Origin: Cristatella mucedo
Lineage: Eukaryota > Bryozoa > Phylactolaemata > Cristatellidae
Assembly: GCA_009760855.2 (NCBI GenBank)
Contig: WPIO01000160.1
Span: forward strand, 156,001-220,000
DNA: 64,000 nt
Direction: 5' to 3'
A program made the translations under genes and the position numbers. Within the stretch, counting starts at the first letter, position 1, and the number at the start of each line of letters is the position of its first letter. The notes beneath the pieces are model-generated. The model searched no databases. It was given only the letters and a program-made list of their open reading frames with translations, and had not been told where the DNA came from. This document shows, in pieces, positions 21,294-31,859 of the stretch.

Positions 21294-21386
21294 AGAAGGA
21301 GGCTGAGGGAACTGGTAGATCAGCAAAGTTTTCTTTTGCGGGGCACGCGGTGACACTGCGGACGACGCAGCGACGCCGAAGCGTCC
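21294..21386. repeat. 93-bp unclassified repeat, copy 1
   Basis: It differs at only three positions from 23,310-23,402. Both copies lead into a CA-rich tract within about 15-50 bp. Confidence 0.85.
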
Positions 21387-21396
21387 ATCTTTTAGC

Positions 21397-21595
<199 letters not shown>

Positions 21596-21721
21596 GTTGA
21601 GCACTTTTACCCTACCTACAGTACGCAGTCGGCTCGATGATCTCCGCTTGACTTCTTTCTGCTTGCCAGCGGATCGCCATGTAGCAATACCTAGAGCGTG
21701 TACCTGGAGCTCTTGCACGGA

Positions 21722-21725
21722 ACAC

Positions 21726-21802
<77 letters not shown>
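21722..21802. repeat. (CA)n microsatellite
   Basis: About 35 CA units; the second such tract within 350 bp. Confidence 0.95.
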
Positions 21803-21805
<3 letters not shown>

Positions 21806-21848
21806 GAAACCGCACCTGCAGCGCAAGTACCTACTGGAGCAGCTCCAG

Positions 21849-21913
21849 ATAATAACAATAATAAGAATAATAACATGAATAATGCACTTGATAAAGCGCC
21901 CTCAGAGAACTAT
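21849..21913 (-). mobile_element. Minimal LINE-A tail
   Basis: (AATAAT) followed by GCACTTGATAAAGCGCCCTC and AGAGAACT, then a sharp end. Only about 35 bases of element sequence are present. Confidence 0.6.
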
Positions 21914-22339
21914 AGCGCAAGATCTAGAGCTTTCGAGATCTCGAGAGCAGCGAGTAGTAAACCTGGAGTAAACCTGAAGCAGCTAGTGGCGATCTGCACA
22001 AGGCGCCAAGGCGTGGGCTCAAACCACTGCAGCTGTACTGCGGCAATACTGCCCTACCCGGTGCCAAGCTCGTCAAGGCATTTCTTCCTGAGGTAAGCTA
22101 TTGAGCGCGTACCGAGTTCCAAAAAACTTCCTAGCAAAGAGATTAACGTAAATGTCTTCACTGAAAATTCGCTCGCAGCCGGCGAGGGCGTTTCAGGTCT
22201 GGGCGAGGAATGGCCAGTCGAAGACGCCGCGACGTCTGCCTTCACCCCAAGTCCCGGCCGCAGGTCGGACCCAGAGAAGCGCTCAAAAGCGAGCCTTACA
22301 GTATGGCCGCCTTACTTCTCGGTTGGTCTCTGGCGCCGA
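21914..22339. other. Unrecognised sequence
   Basis: GC-rich, with open frames on both strands and no domain recognised. Confidence 0.3.
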
Positions 22340-22503
22340 TCGTCTCAGTTTGGTGCTCAGGCTAGTCCCCGGGGTCAAGGTACTCACCTTTGACGACACA
22401 GGTCCCGGGCTCGAGCCCCGCGGTGCATACCCAGCGCCGAGGTGGAGGTTAAGTTCTCTTAGAGCAATACGCAAATTAATTATATAAACATAAATACAAA
22501 TAC

Positions 22504-22505
<2 letters not shown>
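22340..22505 (+). mobile_element. SINE-2 copy
   Basis: GGTACTCACCTTTGACGACA, CCCGGGCTCGAGCCCCGCGG and AGTTCTCTTAGAGCAATA followed by an A/T-rich tail give the SINE-2 order on the plus strand. The body is diverged. Confidence 0.65.
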
Positions 22506-22534
<29 letters not shown>

Positions 22535-22535
22535 A
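22506..22535. repeat. (TA)n microsatellite
   Basis: About 14 TA units directly after the SINE-2 tail. Confidence 0.9.
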
Positions 22536-22929
22536 TGTGAATATTAAATGTAGATACACCGGGCACCCGCCTCGTTGTCTCTGTCGTCGGGCTGGCGTGT
22601 CATTCCTCGCTGGTCGAGGCAAAGTGTGGCCGATCCCATCTACTGTCCGCGCTCTGCAACTGGCGCATGTGGCGCGGCGGAGTTTCCTCTCGAGAGACAT
22701 CGTGACGCAGCATCTGAGCGGCAGAGAAAGAGTGCCGCGCCGCGGAAAAGAAGAACAGCTCGTATGCAGCGTCCGACGGATTGACATCGTCGGCAATCGC
22801 TCGGCGACTGGACTTGACTCGGCCGGAAGCACACGATTCGAACCCGCGTGACGCGACGCGTGGTGACCCACTGTCGCCGATGACCCCGCTGGATGGTTCG
22901 CTCGCTGTTCTACAAACAAACACACACAC
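22536..22929. other. GC-rich unrecognised sequence
   Basis: Both strands carry open frames of 60-139 codons. None has a recognisable motif. Confidence 0.3.
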
Positions 22930-23300
22930 CCACTGTTCTGTATGGAGAATAAATTAGCTGTTCTATTCTTCCGCTTAAGGACCGTTGGCGACAGAAGCTT
23001 CAGCTCTGCAGGTCCTAGACTGTGGAACTCGCTTCCACAATTCTTACGCTACGACAACTACTCTCCTGCTGCCGAATATGGCTCATCCTTTTCAGCGGTC
23101 TTGAGCTGCTACTTCCATGCAACTCACTACATCAACTGCTCTTCTGACTCTGCTATGCTTCCCGCTTTCTCTTTGTTGCGCGAGACGAAGTCTGTTGGCT
23201 ACCGAATGCGTACCGAAAGCCGCTTAGGCTGTGAGTGCGCTATACAAAACTCTCCTGCGTAACACCCACATGGTCTTTATGACTTTGTGGAGTTGCAGAC
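22930..23300 (+). mobile_element. LINE-B 3' fragment
   Basis: It encodes the LINE-B C-terminus (NKLAVLFFRLRTVGDRSFSS, then AGPRLWNSLPQFLRYD) and the 3' UTR block CCTGCGTAACACCCACATGG. The 3' end GTGGAGTTGCAGAC is directly followed by ATGTAATGC and the 93-bp repeat rather than by the usual ACATT tail. Confidence 0.9.
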
Positions 23301-23309
23301 ATGTAATGC

Positions 23310-23402
23310 AGAAGGAGGCCGAGGGAACTGGTAGATCAGCACAGTTTTCTTTTGCAGGGCACGCGGTGACACTGCGGACGACGCAGCGACGCCGAAGCGT
23401 CC
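23310..23402. repeat. 93-bp unclassified repeat, copy 2
   Basis: The partner of 21,294-21,386, with three differences in 93 bases. It sits between a LINE-B 3' end and a CA tract. Confidence 0.85.
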
Positions 23403-23446
23403 TTAATAAAAACCGACTCATACTCATACCGATTCATACATACATT

Positions 23447-23617
23447 ACATTACACACACACACACACACACACACAAGCACACACAAACACACACAAACA
23501 TACACACACGCACACCCCACGCACACACAGACATACAGACACACACTCGCACACACACATACACACGCACACCCACGGACACACACGCACACGTACGAAC
23601 ACACAGGCACACACACG

Positions 23618-23667
<50 letters not shown>

Positions 23668-23722
23668 TATGCACATACAGACATATATATATATATAAAT
23701 ATATATATGAATACATAGAGAG

Positions 23723-23774
<52 letters not shown>

Positions 23775-23785
23775 GTGTGTGTGTA
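23447..23785. repeat. (CA)n-rich and (TA)n compound microsatellite
   Basis: CA repeats with CACACG, CATACA and GACACA variants, a pure CA block at about 23,627-23,664, then (TA)n segments to about 23,774. Confidence 0.95.
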
Positions 23786-23789
23786 TTTA

Positions 23790-24139
23790 TGTATATTTAT
23801 ATTTATATTTACATCTTTATCTTCTCGCCCCTTGGCAAAAGCGCTTGACGCCTTGCAGACGCTCCTCCTGCTACGGCTCGACTACCTTTGTCGAGCGCGG
23901 CTTGTGCCTAAGGCCGCTCATAACCAGCCGAAAAGGGGCTCTGATGGAGCTATGTCGCTTCGCGTGCGGTGTGCCGAAAAAAAGCATCGGTGTATTTCCA
24001 GTTGGCGCCTCGCTCTGCGGGCTAAGCTTGATCAGCTTCGGGAAGAGCGCCTCCGTCCTACGAGAGCTGCCTCCGTCCTGCTTCCATCCTACTAGAGCTT
24101 CGCAAGCCTGTCGCATGCTGTGCTCGCCCGGTGCGTGCA
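23790..24139. other. Unrecognised sequence
   Basis: Overlapping frames on both strands but no domain. The word CTCCGTCCT recurs at about 24,050 and 24,071. Confidence 0.3.
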
Positions 24140-24315
24140 TCCATACAGTCCAGATCAGAGGTCAGAGGTGCTAGCGCTTCGTTCGCTACCCGCGTCGCGG
24201 GTTCGAGTCTTGCAGCTGTACCTTCATTTTTTTGCAGCTGCTGCAGGGGTGACAGCAGCTAAAGCGCTTGCTCCGCTATTGATAAGCGAGGCTGCTAGAT
24301 CAGCTAAATCTTTTT
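24140..24315 (+). mobile_element. Diverged SINE-1-like element
   Basis: It has CGCGGGTTCGAGTCTTGCAG as B-box region, a TTTTTTTGCAGCTGCTGCAGG body and the 3' end GGCTGCTAGATCAGCTAAAT. The order is that of SINE-1 but the identity is low. Confidence 0.55.
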
Positions 24316-24622
24316 TGGAAGTGAATGGTTGGACCAAGCAGTGTCGGAATTTAATGAATGTAATGGCAGAATAAATACCAGAAAATAAGCGCAGAGCGCC
24401 AGAGAATTGAATAATTTGCCGCGTAACGTACGTACGAACTACGAGGTTCCGTTCGTTAAGTCAATGGCTGACGTGTCTTAACTGTGGTATGAATGGAGAG
24501 CCGAGTGAGTGGCTACTTTCTTCGCCAGCGGTTCAAAGTGAGCTCACTTTGCCTCAAAGGAACTAAGCGATCGTTGAAGCGCAAGAAATAATACTTTAAT
24601 AAATAAGTATTAAATAAATATT
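24316..24622. other. Unrecognised sequence ending in an A/T-rich tail
   Basis: No gene seen. AATAAATAAGTATTAAATAA at its end is probably the A/T tail of the adjacent minus-strand SINE-1. Confidence 0.3.
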
Positions 24623-24664
24623 AAAAAAGATGCCGTTAAATCAGCTGATTTAACGGCATCTTTT
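24623..24664. repeat. 42-bp perfect palindrome at a SINE-1 3' end
   Basis: The left half AAAAAGATGCCGTTAAATCAG is exactly complementary to the right half, meeting at CAG|CTG with no spacer. The centre is the SINE-1 TCAGCTGA motif. Confidence 0.95.
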
Positions 24665-24813
24665 TGCAGAGCGACTGAAGACCATTTACGACTGCCTGTA
24701 CCGCCGCTTGCAGCGGCGATACAGGCCAACGCAGGAATCGAACCCGCGACCTCGGAACTCGCGACGTCGCGAAAAGCAATCGCCTTACCTAGTGCGTGCC
24801 ATCGCGGCTCATC
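24645..24813 (-). mobile_element. SINE-1 copy with palindromic 3' end
   Basis: GCAGAGCGACTGAAG, the tRNA-like GCGGGTTCGATTCCTGCG (minus strand) and GCCGCGATGGCACGCACTAG define the copy. A duplicated segment (CTCGGAACTCGCGACGTCGCG) replaces the normal anticodon-arm region. Confidence 0.8.
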
Positions 24814-24929
24814 GGCGTACGAGTTTATCCTTAGTCAGCCTCCGGCGAAACAAAGAACAACGACAGGAGCATTCTTGAATAGTTTAAGTAGTGCACACTC
24901 ATTCAGCAACACGCACTTCCGCGAGCATC

Positions 24930-25180
24930 CTAAGCACGTACTCGTGCTTGTGTGTGCCGACACTGTCTGCGCACACTACCACTAATCACACTTTCATGCG
25001 GACACTGTGTGCATGTCAGCCCTAACTAACCACGCTATTCTTGCTGTTTATCGAGCATGCTACCGCTCACCATTCAATCGACTTGCCTTTGTGGGAAATT
25101 TAGTGCGCCTAGAATGAGATTCAGTTCTCTGAGGACGCTTTAGCACGTGTACTATTATTAATATTATTTTTATTATTATT
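24930..25180 (+). mobile_element. LINE-A 3' fragment
   Basis: GCCGACACTGTCTGCGCACA, CATGCTACCGCTCACCATTC and GAGATTCAGTTCTCTGAGGA followed by (ATT)n match the LINE-A 3' UTR. Confidence 0.75.
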
Positions 25181-26449
25181 GTTGCTATGGCTCAGTAGCT
25201 ATTGGAAGTCAGTTCTGTTAAGCGGTTTGCCTTGGTAAGCACGCCGGGTTTGACGAGCTCAGAAAAGTCAGCAGGCGCTACGCATGCCCGTCACGTGGTC
25301 TTGACTACAGTGCAGTCCAGCAAAGCCGACGAAGCTCCGCCCCTAGAGCGAAGGCTTCCCCTTCTGTGTCCCCCACTGTGTCATGCCTTGCTGTTCTTCC
25401 TTGCCAAGGTAGTATACGTACTACCTTGTGCAGTATTACAGTATTAAGTTTACAAATAATGTAATCGCAATATTAATATTGTATTATTACGTGTAATAAT
25501 TGCCAAGGTGCTGGCGGCATCGACGCCTGAAAAAGACGGCGTTCCCCCGACGGCTGACAGAATGACGGTCCTGTAAAATGCAATAATGCAATATAAGATA
25601 AGTATGTAATAGTGCTATATGTAATACAATATCGCATACAATTTACCGATCATCTTGAAGGGAAAGCATCTTAGCGATGAGAAACCCAGCGAGCCCGATG
25701 TGATCTTGACGCGACAAACACTCCGAGATTTCTGGCAGTCGACTACCGTCCGCCGGTCGCAAGGTTACAAGGTCGCAAGGCTACCTGGTTACCAAGGTTG
25801 CCGATCCGTCGAACGATAGCGGGCGGCGAAAGGCTGGGCTCCTTCAGTGCACCTGTTCGAAACGTGTGTTAAATACTTTGCATCCAAATTCTGGAACAGT
25901 CTTGCCGATGAGCACTAAGAAAATATCCAAAATATTGTAATAAACTAGTTTCTTTATAATAATATAATGCACAATAATAGCATTGAAAAAGCCTGGGCGC
26001 GTCGGCAGTTCCCTATCGGAGCGATTCGTTTTGCAGCCGCCGGTCTTCTAAATCAGCTTTGCTGCATATTGTTCGCTTGGAAGTAAAGCTTCAGTTACAC
26101 TATTGACTCCGCTAACCGACGCTGACTGTTCTCCTAGTCAGGGCGTTTACGCTAATAAAGCAGGAAGCGCGTATGGCCGACTTAGTCACCCCCGTCACGC
26201 CCACAGCCCACTGCTCTAATGCAGGAGGCTGGATAAGACTAAGGATTCCCGAGGAAGCCGTTAGGTCGACGCCGGGGCAGAACTGGAGTTTTTCGCTGCA
26301 GTAATTATTGCAGGCGAGCAGGATAAGAGAATAAATGGAAGGTACGCACACCAGAATGACTTGTCAGAAAATTTTTTAGCCCTAAGGAATGTGCCTCGTT
26401 AACGGTGTGTTGGCGCATGCCTCATGCAGACGAGCGGTATCCGTACTAT
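25181..26449. other. Unique sequence, no gene recognised
   Basis: Alternating GC-rich and A/T-rich stretches. An 81-codon plus frame and a 79-codon minus frame match nothing I know. TTACAAGGTCGCAAGGCTAC-type duplication is seen at about 25,757-25,790. Confidence 0.3.
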
Positions 26450-26560
26450 GTCTTGCTTTCTATACAGCATCCGTAAAGTATGTAGAAAGAAAGAGATTAC
26501 ATTCTTCTAGGGCGTAGTAGAAATGTGTAAAAATAATATTAATTATTATTGTTATTATTG
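26450..26560 (+). mobile_element. Degraded LINE-A-like tail
   Basis: ATACAGCATCCGTAAAGTAT, AAAGAGATTACATTCTTCTA, GGGCG and (ATT)n resemble the 14.3 kb tail fragment. Confidence 0.55.
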
Positions 26561-26661
26561 TCTTCTTAATAGAAGTTGGTGAAGCCGCCGCTACAACGCG
26601 TGAGCAGTCGATGTTTCAGGACTTTCCATGAACGTCTAGATACAACTCAAAGCATTCGAAC

Positions 26662-27080
26662 AATAATAATTCGTTTGAAATAGAGCTCTCAGAGAACTCG
26701 ATCCTGTCTAGGTACTTTACAGTTTCTGCAAAGGAAGCACGATCGAATGGTTAGTGGTGTCATTCTCAGTCAGCAACAAGAATAACACGGTTAGTGGTGA
26801 CATGCTCAGGGTCAGCATGCAAGTGTGGTTAGTGGCAGCATGCGCAGTGTCCGCACGCATGAGCGCACGAAAGTCGAATCACAATGGGACCCAATAAAGG
26901 CTGTGATAAATTGATACATTTTAGTTTTTTATTAAGGTCAAGTCAGGAGATGCCATGATGCAAGTCGGAAGTAAGTTCCAGGTCGTGGAGCATGCGAACT
27001 AAAGGCATGGTCTCCAAAGGATTTGATATTTCTACGAGGTTTGAGTAAACAAGTAGATTCCGAAAAGCTGGTGGTGCAAC
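26662..27080 (-). mobile_element. LINE-A 3' fragment
   Basis: It has the AAT run, AGAGCTCTCAGAGAACTCGA, both TCAGCATGCAAG-type blocks and the terminal ORF codons, in minus orientation. Confidence 0.8.
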
Positions 27081-27221
27081 GGAAGAAGCTGCTGTTGTTT
27101 TGATTGGGGTGCCGGCCACACTGCTCGGCAACCTTTGACTGGCTGGCTGGTCGACTAGGAGGCTTAAATTAGAAGCGTAACAACATCCTTCTCGACAGTG
27201 GGCTGCTTTGGGTAAGCCCCT

Positions 27222-27345
27222 AAGATGCGGCGGTGGCCTCGTAGCCCAAGCGGGAGCGGTAAGCAGGGCTGTAGCATCGAGGTTAGGGTTAGGGTGCTCG
27301 CACTTAACGGTTTCGAGTCCGGCAGCCGGAACCCTTTTTTATTGT
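27222..27345 (+). mobile_element. tRNA-like SINE remnant
   Basis: GGTGGCCTCGTAGCCCAAGC resembles an A-box region and CGGTTTCGAGTCCGGCAGCC a B-box region, followed by CCCTTTTTT. It contains two TTAGGG units by chance. It belongs to neither SINE family clearly. Confidence 0.45.
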
Positions 27346-27724
27346 CTATTGCAAGAAATGACGGCCGAAGATCTTCTGTCGAATTTTAACTACAGCCGTT
27401 CGATGAGCCGACCTTTACACTCTTTGGCTTGACTTGAATTTTATGAATGCAGAGGGCTAGAATGTCCCTGAACCTGTTGTGTCTTGAGAAATATTTGATA
27501 TTCTCTTTTAGGCGAGGAAGAGTTTTCTAAATGAGTCGGCAGATTTTTGCAGCAGGCACTATTTCGCTGTTAAGAACATAACTAACTGCCGATCCTATCA
27601 ATCCGATTCATGCACGGTATGAATCGAACGGTCTCGTGTATATTTGCTCATTCGCCAGTTCCGAAGGTCGATGCCGAAGGTCGATGCCGCTACTGGCGTT
27701 ACGAGCTTACCAGTAGAGTGCAGT

Positions 27725-27915
27725 AACTGAGCCGCGATGGCACACTAAACAAGGCCGTCGCTCTTCGCCAACTCAGCAGCGAGGTAATCCTGAAGTCATG
27801 GGTTCGATTCATGCAGCCGATGATCTTTCATTACCACTGCAGGCGGTGGTCATAGCCTTTAAGGCTCTTCTGCCGCTATGCAATGAGGCATCTTACATCA
27901 GCCTTTTTATACCCT
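27725..27915 (+). mobile_element. SINE-1 copy
   Basis: GAGCCGCGATGGCACACTAA, ATGGGTTCGATTCATGCAGC, CACTGCAGGCGGTGGTCATA and TACATCAGCC give the whole family order on the plus strand. The copy is diverged from the 19.1 kb reference. Confidence 0.85.
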
Positions 27916-28163
27916 TTTATTTTATTAACCTTTTTATTACCCTTTTTATTTTATGAAGCCGAGCAACCACAGGCCACGACGTGTAGCCATGCCTTCCCCA
28001 ATTGGCTAATACCTCTTTACTTTGTCTAAGTAGCTTAGACAGATTTCGGTTGATCAGGGCAAAGTTCAAAGGGCAAAGTTCGTCTTAAACTAATGCCACT
28101 CGGCCGTTTCGGCTTGGCTCCCGCCATTAACTAGGTAAACAGCTGCACGATCCTTCCTTGTGC

Positions 28164-28262
28164 CCTCAGGTGCCATATGGACAACAAATTAGCCGTTTTA
28201 TTCCTGCGATTCACTACGGAATCTTTTGGTCTTCACGTTTAAGACTTTGGAACGCACTGTCT
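28164..28262 (+). mobile_element. LINE-B fragment, left of a nested LINE-A
   Basis: CCTCAGGTGCCATATGGACA, AACAAATTAGCCG and CTTTGGAACGCACTG parallel the VRALRSC to LWNSL region. The matching right part resumes at 28,853. Confidence 0.75.
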
Positions 28263-28852
28263 AGAGCGTCGCAGTTGCCACGTCACCCCACTTCTCGCCG
28301 ACCTGCACTGGCTACCAGTCAAGCAACGGATTAACTTCGAAGTTTTGTCGCTCACTTTTAGGTCGCTTCATTCTTTGGCATATCTGTCAGATCTACTCCC
28401 CCACCAGGCCAAGCATAGTACCACCCGCTTTTCGGAATCCAATAGTTTACCACTACCTCGTACAAACCTCAAATCCTTTGGAGACCGTGCATTTAGTTTG
28501 TATGCCCCCAAAGCCTGGAACTCCCGACTTGCGTCAGAACATCCCCTGACGTGACCACATTTAAAAAGAACTTTAAAACACACCTATTTATGACAGCATA
28601 TAGTAGGTCCCTGTAGTTCGTCCTTCATGTGCTTACGTACTGACACTGTGCATGTTGCCACTAACCACAGTTGCATGCTGACCCTGCGCATGTCATCCCT
28701 AACCATGTTATTCATATTGTTTGTTTATCAAGCATGATATTACTCACCATTCAATTGCATTTCCCTTGCAGCAAATGTAAAGCGCCTAGAGAGAGATTGG
28801 GTTCTCCGAGGGCACTTTATCAAGTGCCTTATTATTATTACTATTATTACTT
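28263..28852 (+). mobile_element. LINE-A copy 3 inserted into LINE-B
   Basis: It starts inside the C-terminal domain (RRSCHVTPLLADLHWLPVKQ) and continues through the LINE-A ORF end and 3' UTR to (ATT)n. A 69-codon frame at 28,345-28,554 is a remnant. Small deletions break the frame. Confidence 0.9.
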
Positions 28853-29135
28853 TAGCAATTCTTACGCACTGACATCTACTTTTCTGTTACCGAATGTGGC
28901 ACACCCTTCCTAGGTGTCCTTAGCTGCTTTTTCAACACCGCTCGCGGCCGGCCTCAGCTGCCCTACTGATTCAGATTCCCTGCTCATTGCTTTCGTTTTG
29001 TTGCGTCAGATGAAGTAAGTCAGCTATCAAATGCTCACCGACAGCCACTTAGCCTTTGAGCGGGCTACGGAAAGTTCGGCTTCGTAACACCCAGGCAGGC
29101 TTTGGCATTGCGGAATTACAGATGGACGTACATTA
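28853..29135 (+). mobile_element. LINE-B fragment, right of a nested LINE-A
   Basis: GCAATTCTTACGCACTGACA continues the LINE-B C-terminus (LPQFLRND) that stops at 28,262. It runs to the 3' UTR (CGTAACACCCAGGCAGGC) and the end GACGTACATTAACATACA. Confidence 0.8.
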
Positions 29136-29188
29136 ACATACATAGTGAGATATGACATATACACAGATATACAGGTAGAAGTACAAAG

Positions 29189-29226
29189 GGATGTACAGGT
29201 ACAGATACCTGTATACCTGTACATCC
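29189..29226. repeat. Inverted repeat (13-bp stem)
   Basis: GGATGTACAGGTA and TACCTGTACATCC flank a 12-base loop, just after the LINE-B tail. Confidence 0.85.
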
Positions 29227-29564
29227 TGTATATCTCGCAGGTATGATTAGGATCCCCACAACGTCTTTGTCCGACAGCTGCTCATAGTGTCCAATTCGGA
29301 GATATGCAGGTGAACGATATAACGAATGGAGTGGAACGAGTGGAAGCGTTGCTGCAGTGGAGTCTGTGCATATAGTCCAAGATGGAGGAGCTGCACATAC
29401 TACAACAAGTGATGCATCCATGATATTGCTTTTTAAAACTGGTGCCTCACTATTCGTGAGCTTTTACGTAGTAGTCTTTTCTCATCAACCTCCGTTACTA
29501 TTCCCTGTGGGCACCCGGCAAGACCAGAACGGCTCAAACTGACATCCCTTCCTCCCACAACCGT
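29227..29564. other. Unrecognised sequence
   Basis: One 61-codon plus frame and a 101-codon minus frame, neither recognisable. Confidence 0.3.
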
Positions 29565-29667
29565 ACTCTCTCTCTCTCTCTCTCTCTCAAGCTCTCTATC
29601 TCTCTCTCTCTCTCTTTCTCTCTCCCCTCTCTCTCTCCCTCTCCCTCTCTCTCTCTCTCTTCCTCTC
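29565..29667. repeat. (CT)n microsatellite
   Basis: Interrupted CT repeats; the long Arg/Glu frame on the minus strand is an artefact. Confidence 0.95.
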
Positions 29668-29744
29668 TCAATCCCACTGGGCACTTGTTACTGTACTACT
29701 GCGGTTGGTACGTCCGTTCATTCCTCCAGTCACCAGTCAGCACT

Positions 29745-29895
29745 GGCCATGCCCTCTTTGAGATCCCCGCCTCCTCTCATCATCCTACCCGCCCTCTGTA
29801 TGCTCCTAGGGGCACCTGGCAGTACCAGCTCTGCCCTCTCTGAGATCCCCGCCTCCTCATCTTAGCCCCTCCCCCGCTCCTCCGGGCACCGGGCA
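29745..29895. repeat. Imperfect tandem duplication, period about 78 bp
   Basis: GCCCTCTTTGAGATCCCCGC and GCCCTCTCTGAGATCCCCGC recur with CTCCTC and GGGCACC(T/G)GGCAG blocks. A GGGCACCCGGCA block also occurs at about 29,510. Confidence 0.7.
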
Positions 29896-29899
29896 GCAT

Positions 29900-31859
29900 C
29901 TACTTAAACGACGAGGCGCTCGGGCTGTTTTGAGTTTGTTAACCTGTACCTGTGCTAACAAATAAGATGCCATTTCTAATGCTAGAACGCTATATAGTAT
30001 CAATCAAATAGATCAATCAATTTCTTTGAATGGCTTGCACTATAAGAAAAATTTTGGCGGAAGCCTTGTACCTCATCTGACTTCATTCAGGGATGAGCTG
30101 CTTTGAAGTCCTATTAGGAAACCGCGAGCTTTTAATCCCAGCGACTAATGTCATGTATATGGACTAATCCCGTGTAAGATAAATCTTGGCATGTTAGGCT
30201 AACCCGTTGTGCTTAAATTGAGTAGATGCAGATGCAAAAGAGCTGGGTATGTAAACTCGAGGGCGTGGTCATCCGGAAGTGCGACCGGTGGAAGTACCGG
30301 GTTACGTAAGTTTAACATTTCTCGGCCTGCACAGCTTAAGGCCTAGTTGTGCTTAATTCACTCGTTTACAAAATCTTCTCCAAAATTATAGAAATAGCTT
30401 TATTTTTTCAATAAGAACTATTCAATTCTATCAAGGTTTTTACGGTTTTGCAAAAGGCTTATGCAACCGGATCCCACCGGCCGATTGTGCAGAACGGACG
30501 TGCGCACGATCCGTGTAGGCACTGATCCGCCGGGAGCTGCTTGCCGCCGAGAATTCAGGTAGCTCGCGCTGCTGCTTTTCAAAATGTCTGCTTTTTGCCG
30601 GATGGCGAAGTCGTTTCATATTTTCCCCAATCTCCCTAATGCTTTCGGAGGCGTGCGCCTTCCTAGGCCATGTGCGGATCGTTGCTTGATTTGTTTGACA
30701 CGTGCGTTCCTTTCGCGGGGAAGCCATGATGCGAGTTCCAGGCAGGACCCAGGTCATCGTCCTCAGAGACCGCTGTAGTGTCGCACTGTACGCGGGTAGC
30801 TCATAGGTGGGTGAAGCATGATGCAATCTATTCATTGCACTGAATGTCATGCTCTGCGGCCGCCGCCACCACCGCGCCAGTCGGTCGTTTTCACCGGACA
30901 CCAAAGCTCGGTCCACTAGCCCTCTTTGGGTGAAGAAAATGCACGCTTTCTTTGGTAGTTCAGCAGAATGAAGTAGCCGCGCTTCGTGAAAACGACACTC
31001 AAATGTCGGCGAGCCAGCGCACAAGTCTGAGGTTCATAGAATGATTCACGTGGTCATGCCATTGTGTTCACATTGCTGGTGGTCGGGCAGGGGCGGAAGG
31101 GTGGAATGGGTCGTTCCATTTTGTGTCTGGTCTTAGTGGTCCACGAATGTGACGAGCTTGTATTGAACATGTCATGGAGGCCTTCAGCAGAGTGCTCCTT
31201 TGGTGGCAGAGCTTATAGCTTGCTGCTAGCCCGATTAAGCTGTGATCCCGAATGAATGCTCCTCCATTTTCCATTTTTCTAACGTCTATTATTCGGCCGC
31301 CGTAGTCAGTACTCGGCCTCGAATGGAATGCTAACGCCAAATACTTGCCAATGCTCTGCTCCGACAGAGAACACCTGCGAAAGGGACGAGCCGTTGGTCT
31401 AACCGCTGACATTTGTCATCTGTCGTGAATTGAATGATTCTCGAGTAGTAAGATCGGGTTGCTAACAGCAATGCGATTGTTGATTGATGTGTAAATTGAA
31501 GCCTGGGTGACTCACACGGTCTCACCGTTGCGTCATGTTTACTGTTGTTTTCCTTACGACTATTGCTTGCAAGACGCCGGGTCTCTACAGTATGCTACTG
31601 GTATGTGCACAGGTTTTGTATTGCAGATGCATCCACATGTAGTAGCTCGAGGGTAGCCTCTTAAATAAGTGAGACTCTGATTCATTGTGAAATTATGTAG
31701 CTTTGCTGCGAAGCTTATAGAGGCCCGCCAATCTTATTGCTTTGTACGGTTCTTGCATGAAATGCCTTCAATCTAAGCAGTCCACAGATTCATTTTGCTA
31801 TAGGCACCCGAGCCTGCAGCTCAGCTTGGCGGATAACTTACTTATTGCACTATCGCATG
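29900..31859. other. Unique sequence; one long minus-strand frame of unknown meaning
   Basis: The only notable frame is the minus-strand 194-codon one at 30,440-31,024. It has mixed Arg-rich composition, no recognised domain, no flanking splice evidence and GC-rich surroundings. I leave it unassigned. I saw no transposon homology here. Confidence 0.3.

Noticed and set aside
27275-27300. Telomere repeat array
   Set aside because: Only two TTAGGG units, in a tRNA-like SINE remnant; far too short to be a telomere or fusion site.
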